NCBI GenBank assembly: GCA_965247705.1
Contig: CBDFHV010000026.1
Span: forward strand, 1 to 37,272
Origin: CBDFHV01 sp965247705
GTDB lineage: Bacteria > Pseudomonadota > Alphaproteobacteria > Rhodospirillales > CAMCUA01
DNA length: 37,272 nucleotides
Reading direction: 5' to 3'
A model generated the notes under the pieces. That model was not told the DNA's origin. It saw nothing but the letters and a program-made list of their open reading frames with translations, and ran no database searches. Position 1 is the stretch's first letter; every line of letters begins with the position of its first letter. Below are positions 15,504-24,283 of the stretch, piece after piece. A program made the position numbers and the translations under genes.

Positions 15504-16229
15504 TTGGCCGTCGCCAAAGCCAATTCGGGTGACCTGCTCGGAGCATTTCGTACCATCGAAGAAATAAAGGTTCCTAACGCTGTCCGAATTGCCATGACGG
15601 AGATTGCCAAAGCACAAATCCGGGCGGGTGATCTGATCGGTGCTAAACATTCCATAGATAGCGTGCTTCGTCACATCGAACCGTTTGCCTGGGCCGACCC
15701 GCCCATCGACACGCTCCTCAGCCTCGCGGAAGCCCAAGCCGAGGCGGGAGATGATCGTGGTGCGACGAGGACAATCAACATGGTCCACGACCAGGCAAGA
15801 CGCGTTGGTGGTTCTTCCAAGGCGTCAGCATACTCGAACATCTCTGTAACCGAAGCCAAGGTGGGCCTCATGGAATCCGCCCGACAAACGCTAAAGAAGG
15901 CACGTGATGCGCTTGAAGCCGTCACAGACCCTTACTTTAGAGTTGCAGGTATGGCCGATATCGCCGCTGCCGAGACGATCGCCGCTGATAAGGTCACCGC
16001 GAATAGGACGTTCGAAGCGGCTCTGGAAGCGACAAATCACATTGACCGTCCGGCGTCGCATGACTTGGCTCTGGGACACCTTTCGCATGCACAAGAAAGG
16101 GCAGGGAATCTGGAACAAGCACTGACGACCGTTATCATGATCGAAGAAGCCTTCTCAAGGTCTCGTTCCCTCGCGAACATTGCGAACGCGCAGTCAAGTC
16201 ATGAGAAGGCTCGAATTATGGGGACATAA
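15504..16229 (+). pseudogene. TPR-like helical-repeat protein, 5' end missing
   Basis: About 240 codons of an alpha-alpha repeat protein with units of roughly 35-40 residues, visible as AVAKANSGDLLGAFRTIEEI, AKAQIRAGDLIGAKHSIDSV, AEAQAEAGDDRGATRTINMV and AHAQERAGNLEQALTTV-like segments. The A-x-A-Q-x-x-A-G-D-x-x-G-A pattern is typical of bacterial TPR-related solenoids. The frame runs open to a stop inside the edge of IS1380 copy C, and only a TTG serves as a nominal start, so the N-terminus and signal peptide are missing. The 3' end runs into the RAYT-associated border sequence, which supplies the stop. It is likely a fragment bounded by mobile DNA on both sides; the function of the original protein is unknown. 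Confidence 0.6.
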
Positions 16230-16247
16230 TACTCGAATTATGCAATT

Positions 16248-17013
16248 AAAGAGGACACAATGCTCATATAAACAATCTCATGGAAGAACGCCCGCTCTCT
16301 CCAGCTTGGGTTTGCGCCCGGGCTTGCGTTTGGTCAGGCGGCGGCCGGTGAGGCGTTTGATGGTCTCGATGAAATGTTCGGGGCCCAGGGGCCGGCCGGT
16401 GCGTTCGTGGCGACGCAGGGCCTGGCGGCTGTCCTCGCCCAGGCCGCCGGCCAGGAACCGCCGCCAGTTGCCGACCCGCTCCAGCAGCGGCGCCACTTGC
16501 GCCAGCCCGTCGTCACGGACCTTAAGGTGGGCCCGGGCGCTGGACCAGGGCCAGTCCCGTGGCCGCCGGACCAGCCCCGCCCGGACCGGGTTCAGCTCCA
16601 CGTAGCGGGCCGCCGCCGCAAGATGGGCCTCGTCCATGGGAAAGGAGGCAAAGCGGCCCTGCCACAGATAACCCGTCCAGCCACTGGCCGCGTTGATCCG
16701 CCGGGTGTAGCGCCGGTGCGCCTCGGCCACCGCCCGGCGCAGGCCGTCCTCGTCCGCCGGCACCAGGATCAGGTGAACGTGATTGGGCATCAGGCAATAG
16801 GCCCACACCGCCGTCGCCGCATCGTTGGCAAACGTCGACAGCAGGGCCAGATAGGCCCGGTAATCCGCATCCTCGAAGAACACGGGCTGGCGCCGGTTTC
16901 CCCGCTGGGTGACGTGATGGGGAATGCCGAGAACGACGATGCGGGCAAGGCGGGCCATGGGCATAGCCTATCACGGGAAGGCGGTGGGCTGAATTAGATA
17001 TTGTGTCCCTTTA
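16248..17013 (-). mobile_element. RAYT transposase unit bracketed by a short inverted repeat
   Basis: The transposase gene is bracketed by AAAGAGGACACAAT (16248-16261) and the inverted ATTGTGTCCCTTT (17000-17012), identical apart from one inserted base. Just outside the left repeat is ATTATGGGGACATAATACTC. Related GGGGACAC / TACTCAATT strings occur again near 19870-19910, and an ATTGTGTCACTTT at 10682-10694. The repeat suggests defined ends of a former mobile unit, although RAYT genes are usually considered immobile residents. Confidence 0.5.
16278..16964 (-). CDS. REP-associated tyrosine transposase (RAYT, Y1/IS200-like)
   Basis: A 228-residue protein with the HUH motif in CLMPNHVHLIL (His 62 and 64) and the catalytic-type Tyr in RYVELNPVRAGLV (Tyr 121), plus the RAYT N-terminus ARIVVLGIPHHVTQRGNRRQ. 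RAYTs bind and process single-stranded REP hairpins that begin with GTAG. Two such REP pairs occur in this window (4432-4498 and 27212-27276), so they are candidate substrates. The C-terminal segment (GRRLTKRKPGRKPKLE) is basic and probably binds DNA. The start could also be three codons later (MARLAR). It seems intact. Confidence 0.9.
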   Translation of the reverse strand: MPMARLARIVVLGIPHHVTQRGNRRQPVFFEDADYRAYLALLSTFANDAATAVWAYCLMPNHVHLILVPADEDGLRRAVAEAHRRYTRRINAASGWTGYLWQGRFASFPMDEAHLAAAARYVELNPVRAGLVRRPRDWPWSSARAHLKVRDDGLAQVAPLLERVGNWRRFLAGGLGEDSRQALRRHERTGRPLGPEHFIETIKRLTGRRLTKRKPGRKPKLERAGVLP

Positions 17014-17266
17014 TACCCAGCTCGGCTCTGGGTGTGGGTGTCCTCGTCCAGATCAGTGCGTGCCCGCTCGCCGCCCGGCCCGCACCTGAATGCGGTCGCC
17101 GATATCGAATTATTGGGCACGGCAAAAAGGGGAGCCTCGGGATGGCTCGCCCACCCCCAGGGGTCCTTCCGGCGACGACAAGTTATGACGACATTCGTCT
17201 GAACGGAAATGAGCGTTCCCCCTGATAGGGGTGCCCAAGAAGCTACGGGAATATCAATGTGTTAGG

Positions 17267-17286
17267 GGAAACCATAGGGGGTTTCC
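17267..17286 (-). terminator. Stem-loop downstream of the Sel1-repeat gene
   Basis: GGAAACC and GGTTTCC form a perfect 7-bp stem with a 6-base loop, about 35 bases beyond the stop of the Sel1-repeat gene on the minus strand. There is no T-run, so termination is only a possibility. The rest of 17014-17319 shows no gene. Confidence 0.35.
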
Positions 17287-17319
17287 GGGTCCTCAAAAAG
17301 CCTAAACTTGCACGGTACA

Positions 17320-19646
17320 TCAGGGGGACGGTTTCGGCTTCCACTCCCGGGCCAGGCGCTGGGCCTCGGCTATCTGGGCGGGGGTCATTTTCTCGGCGAC
17401 GTGGTCGCGGTTCTTGATAGCGTATTTGTTTCCCTGGGCGCCCGCGAGGTTCCACCACTTGTAGGCCTGGACATAGTCCTGCGGCACCCCCCGGCTCGTA
17501 CCGTACATGGAGCCGAGGTGGTACTGGGCCTTGGCGTTGCCCTGCTCGGCGGCCTTGCGGTACCAGCGGGCAGCCTCGGCATAGTCCTGCGTCACGCCCC
17601 GGCCCGTGCCGTACATGGAGCCGAGGTCGTACTGGGCCTTGGCGTCGCCCTGCTCGGCGGCCTTGCGGTACCACTTCAGTGCCTCGGCATAGTCCTGCGG
17701 CACCCCCCGGCCAATGAGGTACATGAAGCCCAGGTTTTCTGGGCGCCGGCAAACCCCTGCTCCGCCGCTTTGCGGTACCACTTCACGCCCTGGCCGCGCT
17801 GGTACATGAAGCCGAGGACGAACTGGGCCTTGGCGAACCCCTGCTCCGCCGCTTTGCGGTACCACTTCCGTGCCTCGGCGTGGTATTGCGCCACGCCCCG
17901 GCCCGTGCCGTACATGAAGCCGAGGGCGATCTGGGCCTGGGCGTTGCCCTGCTCGGCGGCTTTGCCGTACCAGCGGACGGCCTCGGCATCGTCCTGTGAC
18001 ACACCCTGGCCGTCGGCGTACATGAGGCCGAGGATGTGCTGGGCCTTGGCGTTCCCCTGCTCGGCAGCCTTGCGGAACCAGCGGACGGCCTCGGCATAGT
18101 CCTGTGACACGCCCCGGCCGCCGGCGTACATGAAGCCGAGGTTGTACTGGGACTCAGCATTACCCTGCTCAGCGGCCTTGCGGAACCAGCGGGCGGCCTC
18201 GACGTCGTCCTTCGGCACGTCCCTGCCGTTACCGTACATGAGACCGAGGTTGCGCTGGGCTTTGACATCCCCCTGCAGGGCCGCCTTCATGATGCCCAAC
18301 ATTATGTGGGCGGGGGCGTACCCCTGTTCGGCGGCTTTGTGAAACCAAGTCACCGCAGCCGCATAGTCCCGCGGCACTCCTCGCCCCGTGGTGAACCCGA
18401 TTGCGAGGTTATGCTGAGCACCGGCGTCTCCCTGCTCGGCGGCCTGGCGGAACCACCTCGCCGCCTCGGCATAGTCCTGCGGCACGCCCCGGCCGTTGGC
18501 GTACATGAGGCCGAGGTTGTGCTGGGCGGTGGCGTCCCCCTGCTCGGCCGCCTTGCGGTACCAGCGGGTGGCTTCGGCGTAGTCCTGCTGCACACCTTGG
18601 CCCATCACGTACATGACGCCGAGGCTAAACTGGGCCAGGGCGGACCCCTGCTCGGCGGCCTCGCGGAACCACCTCGCCGCCGCGGCGTAATCCTGACGCA
18701 GACCTCGGCCGTGCTCGTACATGACACCGAGATTGTACTGGGCCAAGGCCCACCCCTGCTCGGCGGCCTTGCGGAACCACTTCGCCGCCTCGGCGTGGTC
18801 CTGCGGCACGCCCCAGCCGTTGTCGTACGAAGCCCCCAGGTTGGACTGGGCCGGAGCATAACCCTGCTCTGCGACCTTGCGGTACCAGCGGGCAGCCTCG
18901 GCGTGGTCCTGCACCACGCCCTGGCCGCGCTCGTATGAGACGCCGAGGTTGTGCTGGGCGGTGGCGTGCCCCTGATCGGCGGCCTTGCGCGACCACTTTG
19001 CCGCCTCGGCGTGGTCCTGCGGCACGCCCCAGCCGTTGTCGTACATGGAGCCGAGGTTGTACTGGGCGGCGGCGTTGCCCTGCTCCGCCGCTTTGCGGTA
19101 CCACTTCAGTGCCTCGGCGTAGTCCTGCACCACGCCCTGGCCGCGCTGGTACATGAAGCCGAGGTTGTACTGGGCCTTGGCGTCGCCCTGCTCGGCGGCC
19201 TTGCGGAACCAGAGGACGGCCTCGGCATCGTCCTGTGACACACCCTGGCCGTTGGCGTACATGAGGCCAAGGTTGTGCTGTGCCTCGCCAAGGCCCTGCT
19301 CGGCGGCCCTGCGGTACCAGCGGACGGCTTCGACGGGGTTCTGACGTACACCTTGGCCGCGCTGGTATGTGACGCCGAGGTTGTGCTGGGCCAAGGCGTA
19401 GCCCTGCTCGCCAGCTTTCCAGTACCACTTCAGCGCCTCGACGTAGTCCTGCCGCACGCCCTCGCCGTTGGCGCACATGAGGCCAAGGTTGTACTGGGCC
19501 TCAGCGTACCCCTGCTCGGCCAACGGTCGAAATTCACGGAGCGCGGCGGCGTAGTCGCGTCGTTCGTAGGCGGCAACTCCGTCATCGAAGTCGGCCCAGG
19601 CGGGCGTTGCCAGCAGTAACCCGAGGACGGCGACGAGCCATTTCAT
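17320..19646 (-). pseudogene. Exported Sel1-like repeat protein (about 21 repeats) with one frameshift
   Basis: The N-terminus is a clear Sec signal peptide (MKWLVAVLGLLLATPAWA). About 21 consecutive Sel1-like repeats of 36 residues follow, consensus YAEAxRWYRKAAEQGxAxAQYNLGxMY-GxGVxQD, and a C-terminal tail ends EAQRLAREWKPKPSP. The frame is intact for 656 codons, then shifts near 17733-17738 in unit 18, where GFAGAQ runs into KTWASCTS. The correct continuation (NLGFMYLIGRGVPQDYAEAL) lies in another frame and runs to 17320. One base seems to have been lost. Unit 12-13 and the 17-18 junction are also shortened. Such solenoids mediate periplasmic or envelope protein interactions; the partner is unknown. 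A 656-residue truncated product may still be made and exported. A sequencing error in this repetitive DNA is possible. Confidence 0.85.
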
Positions 19647-19751
19647 GGCGTGCCCCTATTTCTTGCAGGCCAGAAGACCTCTGGGGTGCATTCTAAGGCC
19701 CCCTAGGGTGGCGTTGGGGAAATTGTCGCCCGACCGGCAGGATACCGTCCA

Positions 19752-19865
19752 TCAGGGGGACGGTTTCGGCTTCCACTCCCGGGCTAGGCGCTGGGCCTCG
19801 GCTATCTGGGCGGGGGTCATAATCTTGGCGAGGATGTCGAGCTTCTTGACGGCATTCTTGGGGAA
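19752..19865 (-). pseudogene. 3' remnant of a second Sel1-repeat gene
   Basis: On the minus strand, 37 codons plus stop read PKNAVKKLDILAKIM followed by TPAQIAEAQRLAREWKPKPS, the same tail as the gene at 17320-19646. Over about 72 bases the DNA is nearly identical to 17316-17390, with only a few differences. The upstream part has been lost where a GGGGACAC-type border sequence begins (19867). This indicates that at least two Sel1 paralogues once stood in tandem here. Confidence 0.8.
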
Positions 19866-19994
19866 TAAAAGGGGACACGCACAAAAATGCAGGGGCACAG
19901 TACTCAATTCGCCACCCGCCACGGGTTGGACGTTATGGAAACAACGGGCCGTCCCGGGCCGCTTCGCGGCCTCAAGAGACCTGCGAACCGTCGG

Positions 19995-20438
19995 TTACCG
20001 CCCCGCTCCCAGGCCCCGGGCATCGCCCTCCAGGATCGAAAACGAGTACTGGTGATCGCGGCTGTCGTGTTCGATGGCCTTGTACAGGTTGTCGCCGTAG
20101 GCCTGGACGGCCCGGCACCAGGTCTTGTCCGCGCTCGGGCCGCGGCAGAGTTCGGGCGGGTTGTCGGTGACCCGCCAGCGCCATTCGACGGGCTTGGCGC
20201 GCACCAGCTTGTAGACCATGCGGCCGTCGGGCGCATAGTAGGCCATGTAGGAGCGGCCCGCCGGCCCCTCGATGCCCTTGTCCGCGGGCAGGATCAGTTC
20301 TCCAAATTCCGTGTTGCCGCTGACCAGGGCCGAGATTTCGGGCGATGAAAGCGCCAGGGGGGCGAGAACCGTCCCCCGCTTGGCGCAGCCGGCGAGAACA
20401 ACCGCCACCATGGCGAGGGCGACGAGGCGTGGGACCAT
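19995..20438 (-). CDS. Small predicted lipoprotein of unknown function
   Basis: 147 residues beginning MVPRLVALAMVAVVLAGC, a lipoprotein signal peptide with lipobox VLAGC (Cys 18). This ATG was preferred to a start 17 codons upstream because it begins the signal sequence. The mature domain contains EFGELILPADKGIEGPAGRSYMAYYAPDGRMVYKL and two Cys residues (PELCRGPSADKTWCRAV) that could form a disulfide. No known domain recognised. Without an Asp after the lipid-bearing Cys (next residues AKRG), outer-membrane sorting is expected. Confidence 0.7.
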   Translation of the reverse strand: MVPRLVALAMVAVVLAGCAKRGTVLAPLALSSPEISALVSGNTEFGELILPADKGIEGPAGRSYMAYYAPDGRMVYKLVRAKPVEWRWRVTDNPPELCRGPSADKTWCRAVQAYGDNLYKAIEHDSRDHQYSFSILEGDARGLGAGR

Positions 20439-20485
20439 GGGATCGAAGACTCCTAAATTCGAGGGGACCGCCCCGACGGGCATGG

Positions 20486-20638
20486 TCACCCGGCGGCGGG
20501 GTGCGCAGGTGTGATCGCCGTCACAGGAGACACGATCGACATCCGCATGTGGATCACACCCGGTAAGGGATTATTGCCGTATGGGGCGCAGACCTCGAAC
20601 CCCAGGTCGGCATAGAGGCTCCGGGAACGCGGGCGTCT
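20486..20638 (-). pseudogene. C-terminal fragment of a GNAT-type acetyltransferase
   Basis: Minus-strand codons spell SRSLYADLGFEVCAPYGNN followed by PLPGVIHMRM, the last helix-strand pair of GNAT N-acetyltransferases (LYxxLGFxxxxPY...MxM). The upstream acetyl-CoA-binding part is absent, because the phzF-like gene begins its 3' end at 20649. It is a deletion remnant. Confidence 0.55.
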
Positions 20639-20648
20639 TCGATGGTGA

Positions 20649-21443
20649 TCACGCCCCGTCGCCCAGTTCGATGGTGCCGACCATGTAGGTAACGGCCTGT
20701 CCCGCAATGGTCACCCGCGCGCCCCGGTCGGTGCAGTGGAGGGTACCGCCCCGGGCCGACGCCTGCACCGCGTGCAGGTCCTTCTTGCCCAGACGGCTGG
20801 CCCACAAGGGAGTCAGGGCGCAGTGGGAGGAGCCGTTCACGGGATCCTCGTTGATGCCCAGGGAGGGAGCGAAGAACCGGGATACGAAGTCGGCACCGTC
20901 GCCCGCCGCCGTCGCCACCACCCGGCGTGGCGCGAAGGCCGCGATGCGTCCGAAGTCGGGGCGCAATCGCCGCACCCGGGCCTCGTCGGAGAAGACGGCG
21001 ATATAGTCCCGGTTGGAGGCGACGACCTCGTCGGGGGTATCGCCCAGGGCGTCAGCCAGTCCGGGGGGTGTCGGCACGGCCTCGACCGGCGTCGACGGGA
21101 AATCCATCGCCAGCCGTTCCCCCTGCCGGGTGACCATGAGGTCGCCGCTCTTGGTGGAGAAGACGAGCCGGTCGGATGTCACCCCCAAATGGTTGAACAT
21201 CACGTGGGCCGTGGCCAGGGTGGCATGGCCGCACAGGGGCACCTCGGCCAGGGGCGTGAACCAGCGCAGACCATAGCCGGCGCCCTCGGCCACGAAGAAC
21301 GCCGTCTCCGACAGGTTGTTTTCAGCCGCGAGAGCCTGCATGAGATCTTCGTCGAGCCAGGAATCCAGGGGACAGACCGCCGCCGGATTGCCGGAGAGCA
21401 TGCGATCGGTGAAGGCATCCACTTGATAGAGGGTGAGGGGCAT
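20649..21443 (-). CDS. PhzF-family isomerase-like protein
   Basis: 264 residues of the PhzF / diaminopimelate-epimerase-like fold. Visible markers are VDAFTDRMLSGNPAAV at the N-terminus, NNLSETAFF with the catalytic-type Glu 46, PLCGHATLA (residues 69-77) and NEDPVNGSSHCAL in the second domain. PhzF of phenazine producers isomerises a dihydro-hydroxyanthranilate, but most family members occur without phenazine genes, as here, and their substrates are unknown. It lies downstream of alaX (86-base gap) on the same strand. The GNAT remnant adjoins its 3' end. Confidence 0.9.
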   Translation of the reverse strand: MPLTLYQVDAFTDRMLSGNPAAVCPLDSWLDEDLMQALAAENNLSETAFFVAEGAGYGLRWFTPLAEVPLCGHATLATAHVMFNHLGVTSDRLVFSTKSGDLMVTRQGERLAMDFPSTPVEAVPTPPGLADALGDTPDEVVASNRDYIAVFSDEARVRRLRPDFGRIAAFAPRRVVATAAGDGADFVSRFFAPSLGINEDPVNGSSHCALTPLWASRLGKKDLHAVQASARGGTLHCTDRGARVTIAGQAVTYMVGTIELGDGA

Positions 21444-21529
21444 GGCGCGGGCCTACCGGACGCGGGGAGGGGCGAAGACCGTTTCGACGATGTGGACGAT
21501 GCCCATGGCGGTTCCTCCCGAGTTCGACT

Positions 21530-22240
21530 TCAAGCGTCGAACAGCACGTTGACCCGCCGGTTGTGGCGGCCCTTGTTTTCGATTTTGCCGATCCGCACCC
21601 GGCCGATCTCGCCGGTGGCGCGGACGTGAGTCCCGCCGCAGGGTTGCAAATCGACTCCCGGAATATCAATCACCCGCACCTTGCCGGCGCCGCTGGGCGG
21701 CTTTGCGGACATGGTGCGCACCAGATCGGGGTTGGCGGCCAGCTCCGCGTCGCTGATCCACCGGGGTTCCAGGGCGTGGTCTTCATCGATCAGGCGGTTG
21801 AGCTCGGCGGTCAGGTGCGCCTTGTCCAGGGCGGTGTCGGGAAGATCGAAGTCGAGGCGACTCTTGTCGAGCCCTACCGAACCGCCTGTGACGCCCCCAT
21901 CGACGATGGAACACAGCAGATGCAGGCAGGTGTGCATGCGCATCAGTTGGTGGCGACGTTCCCAATCGATTTCGGCGGTGACGCGATCGCCGGGCGCCAT
22001 CGCCGGCGCGCCTTCGGCCGGCACATGCAGATGCTCGCCGGTGGCCCGGTCCTTGCGGGTATCGACGATGGAGACCTCCTGGCCGTCGGCGGTCCGGAGC
22101 GTGCCCAGGTCCCCCGGCTGGCCGCCGCCTTCCGGATAGAAGACGGTGCAATCGAGGACGATGCCGCGGGGCGATACCGACACCACGCTGGCCTCGCAGG
22201 AACGGGCGTAGGCGTCGTGGCGAAACAATTCCTCGGTCAT
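21530..22240 (-). CDS. AlaX-type alanyl-tRNA editing protein
   Basis: 236 residues homologous to the editing and C-terminal zinc-binding region of alanyl-tRNA synthetase. The zinc ligands are H103-x3-H107 (HTCLH) and C201-x3-H205 (CGGTH). The N-terminal FYPEGGGQPGD is the family's active-site loop. AlaX proteins hydrolyse mischarged Ser-tRNA(Ala) or Gly-tRNA(Ala) in trans. The start overlaps the stop of the upstream threonine-dehydratase-like gene by four bases, so the two are translationally coupled. This length suits the AlaX-M class. Confidence 0.92.
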   Translation of the reverse strand: MTEELFRHDAYARSCEASVVSVSPRGIVLDCTVFYPEGGGQPGDLGTLRTADGQEVSIVDTRKDRATGEHLHVPAEGAPAMAPGDRVTAEIDWERRHQLMRMHTCLHLLCSIVDGGVTGGSVGLDKSRLDFDLPDTALDKAHLTAELNRLIDEDHALEPRWISDAELAANPDLVRTMSAKPPSGAGKVRVIDIPGVDLQPCGGTHVRATGEIGRVRIGKIENKGRHNRRVNVLFDA

Positions 22241-23241
22241 GGTCGGTCTCCTACCTGCGATCGCTCGAGGGCGCGCATAAACAGGGGGCGATCGGCGTTG
22301 CCGCCCGACAGGATCAGGCCGACGGCCTTGCCCCGCATCCGCTCCCGTTCCTTCAACAGGGCCGCCAGGGGCGCGGCGCCGGCGCCCTCGGCCGCGTTGT
22401 GGGTGTCCTGGAAATAGTGGCCCATGGCTTCCAGCATAGCGTCCTCGGACACCGCGATCACGTCGACCGCGCCCTTCAGGATGATCCGCAGCGCGTCTTC
22501 GTCCGGGGTCCTGCAGGCGACACCGGCGGCGAAGGTGTCGGCCGAATTGGTGGATATCGGCCTGCCCGCCCGGAAGGACAGGTTGTAGGCGGCGGCGTTT
22601 TCCGCCACCACCCCGACCACTTCGGTCTTCAGCCCCAGGGCGTCGCGGGCGGCGATGGTGCCGCAGATCCCCGACCCCAGCCCGATGGGCACATAGACCC
22701 GGTCCAGGTGGGACGCCGCCTGGAAGAACTCCATCCCATAGGTGCCGACGCCCCGCACCAGCCAGGGGTGCCAGGACCGTATCAGGTGCAATCCCCGCCC
22801 CTCGGCGATGGTGAGGGTGTGTTCGTAGGCGGCCTGGAAGTCGTGGCCGTGCTCGACGACCTCCGCCCCGAAGGCCCCCATGGCGGCGTTCTTTTCCGGA
22901 CTATTGCCCAAGGGTACCACCACGGTGGCGGTGAGGCCGTGGCGCTTGGCGGCATAGGCCACGCTCTGGCCGTGGTTGCCGGTGGTCGCGGTGATGACCC
23001 CGGTAACCTCCGGATGGGCGTCCTTGAGCGCCGCCATGTAGGTGAGGCCGCCGCGCACCTTGAAGGCGCCGATGGGGGTGTGGTTCTCGTGCTTGACCCA
23101 CACCTCGCAGCCGCAGCGGGCGGCCAGCAACGGCCACGGGATTTGGGGTGTCGGGAGGATATGGCGATGCACTTCCTCCGTCGCGGCCTCCAGTTCGGCT
23201 CGGCTCGGCATGGCGTTGTCGACGAATTGCCCTCCCATCAT
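22237..23241 (-). CDS. Threonine dehydratase-like PLP enzyme (fold type II)
   Basis: About 334 residues of the serine/threonine ammonia-lyase family. The PLP lysine lies in PIGAFKVRGG, the phosphate loop in PIGLGSGICG, and the C-terminal SGGN motif is present (SGGNAD). ATTGNHGQSVAYAA is the classic substrate-loop region. The family deaminates threonine or serine to 2-oxo acids; related members act in ectoine breakdown or on hydroxyaspartate, so the substrate is uncertain. No ACT regulatory domain follows, so it is the catabolic type. The start is uncertain: ATG at 23241 (GAAGGG just upstream) was chosen; 23211 is the alternative. It is divergent from the panE-like gene and coupled to alaX. 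Confidence 0.85.
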   Translation of the reverse strand: MMGGQFVDNAMPSRAELEAATEEVHRHILPTPQIPWPLLAARCGCEVWVKHENHTPIGAFKVRGGLTYMAALKDAHPEVTGVITATTGNHGQSVAYAAKRHGLTATVVVPLGNSPEKNAAMGAFGAEVVEHGHDFQAAYEHTLTIAEGRGLHLIRSWHPWLVRGVGTYGMEFFQAASHLDRVYVPIGLGSGICGTIAARDALGLKTEVVGVVAENAAAYNLSFRAGRPISTNSADTFAAGVACRTPDEDALRIILKGAVDVIAVSEDAMLEAMGHYFQDTHNAAEGAGAAPLAALLKERERMRGKAVGLILSGGNADRPLFMRALERSQVGDRP

Positions 23242-23320
23242 CCCTTCATAGCAAAGATGGAACCGATTGACAGCGGGGCTCCGGGGACCTTGGATGCGCC
23301 ATCCTTGGGAGGACGCCGCC

Positions 23321-24271
23321 ATGACAGACAACCAGCGCCCCACCTTTGCCATCATGGGCAGCGGCGCGGTGGGCGCCTATTTCGGCGGCCGCCTGGCGGA
23401 GGCCGGATTCGACGTCACCTTCATCGCCCGCGGCGCCCATTTGGAAGCGCTCCGCACCGCCGGCCTCGTGGTCCATAGCCCCTTCGGCGACATTCGCCTT
23501 GCATCGGTGGTCGCGACGGACAGGCCCGACGATGTCGGCCCGGTGGATTTCGTCTTGTTGGGGGTGAAGCTATACGACGTGGAAAGTGCCGGCGCCGCCA
23601 TGAAGACCATGGTGGGTCCGGACACCGCCATCATTACCGTGCAGAACGGGGTCGATTCCCCGGACATGCTGGCCGGAGTCCTTGGTTCCGAACACGTCAT
23701 GGGCGGCGTGATCTATATTCCGGCCGCCATCGAGGCGCCGGGAGTCATCCGTCATCTGAGTCCGCCGGCCCGAATCGTCTTCGGCGAGATGGATGGCACC
23801 GAATCCTCCCGGGCCGGACGGCTGCGGGATGCCTTCGCCGAGACCACAGCGGAAGGCGTTCTCAGCGACAACATCCGGGGCCAGATCTGGAGCAAGTTCG
23901 TGCTCATGTCGGCGACCAGCGCCATTTGCGGCCTGTCCAGGCTGCCCGTGGGGGGCCTGCGGAGCGATGAGGACGGCCGCCGCCTGTTCGAAGACGCTAT
24001 GGCGGAAACCGTGGCCGTGGCCACCGCCCGGGGCATCGAATTGCCCGGGGATGTGATCGAACGCCAGATGGGCGTCGTCGACACCTTCGATGCCGGGGTC
24101 AAGGCGTCCTTGCTCCACGACCTGGAACGGGGCAAGCGGCTGGAACTTCCCTGGTTGAGCGGCGCCGTGGTGCGCCTGGGCAAGGCGGCGAGGGTGGCGA
24201 CGCCGATCCATCGCATCGCCTATGCCGCCCTCAAGCCCTTCGCCGACGGGCCGCCCCCAGACCAAGTGTGA
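23321..24271 (+). CDS. Ketopantoate reductase (PanE/ApbA) family protein
   Basis: 316 residues. The N-terminal Rossmann motif is AIMGSGAVGAYFGGRLAEAG (residues 11-30), followed by the family's LLGVKLYDVESA and VQNGVDS segments and the C-terminal catalytic-type Lys region (IRGQIWSKFVLMSATSAIC), with ELPWLSGAVVRLGKA near the end. PanE reduces 2-dehydropantoate with NADPH in coenzyme A synthesis; many bacteria carry several paralogues of unknown substrate, so the true panE cannot be claimed. GGGAGG precedes the chosen ATG. It converges on the DUF1127 gene. Confidence 0.9.
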   Translation: MTDNQRPTFAIMGSGAVGAYFGGRLAEAGFDVTFIARGAHLEALRTAGLVVHSPFGDIRLASVVATDRPDDVGPVDFVLLGVKLYDVESAGAAMKTMVGPDTAIITVQNGVDSPDMLAGVLGSEHVMGGVIYIPAAIEAPGVIRHLSPPARIVFGEMDGTESSRAGRLRDAFAETTAEGVLSDNIRGQIWSKFVLMSATSAICGLSRLPVGGLRSDEDGRRLFEDAMAETVAVATARGIELPGDVIERQMGVVDTFDAGVKASLLHDLERGKRLELPWLSGAVVRLGKAARVATPIHRIAYAALKPFADGPPPDQV

Positions 24272-24283
24272 ACGGCTTGCGGA

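Noticed and set aside
17308..18099. Repetitive plus-strand frames opposite the Sel1-repeat gene
   Set aside because: The apparent repeats simply mirror the 108-base Sel1 units on the other strand.
17676..19600. Could the 108-base periodic region be a CRISPR array or noncoding tandem repeat?
   Set aside because: The units are degenerate, without unique spacers, and encode perfect Sel1 repeats after a signal peptide.
20649..21443. Phenazine biosynthesis cluster suggested by the PhzF-like gene
   Set aside because: None of the other phenazine genes is nearby; PhzF homologues are common without phenazine production.
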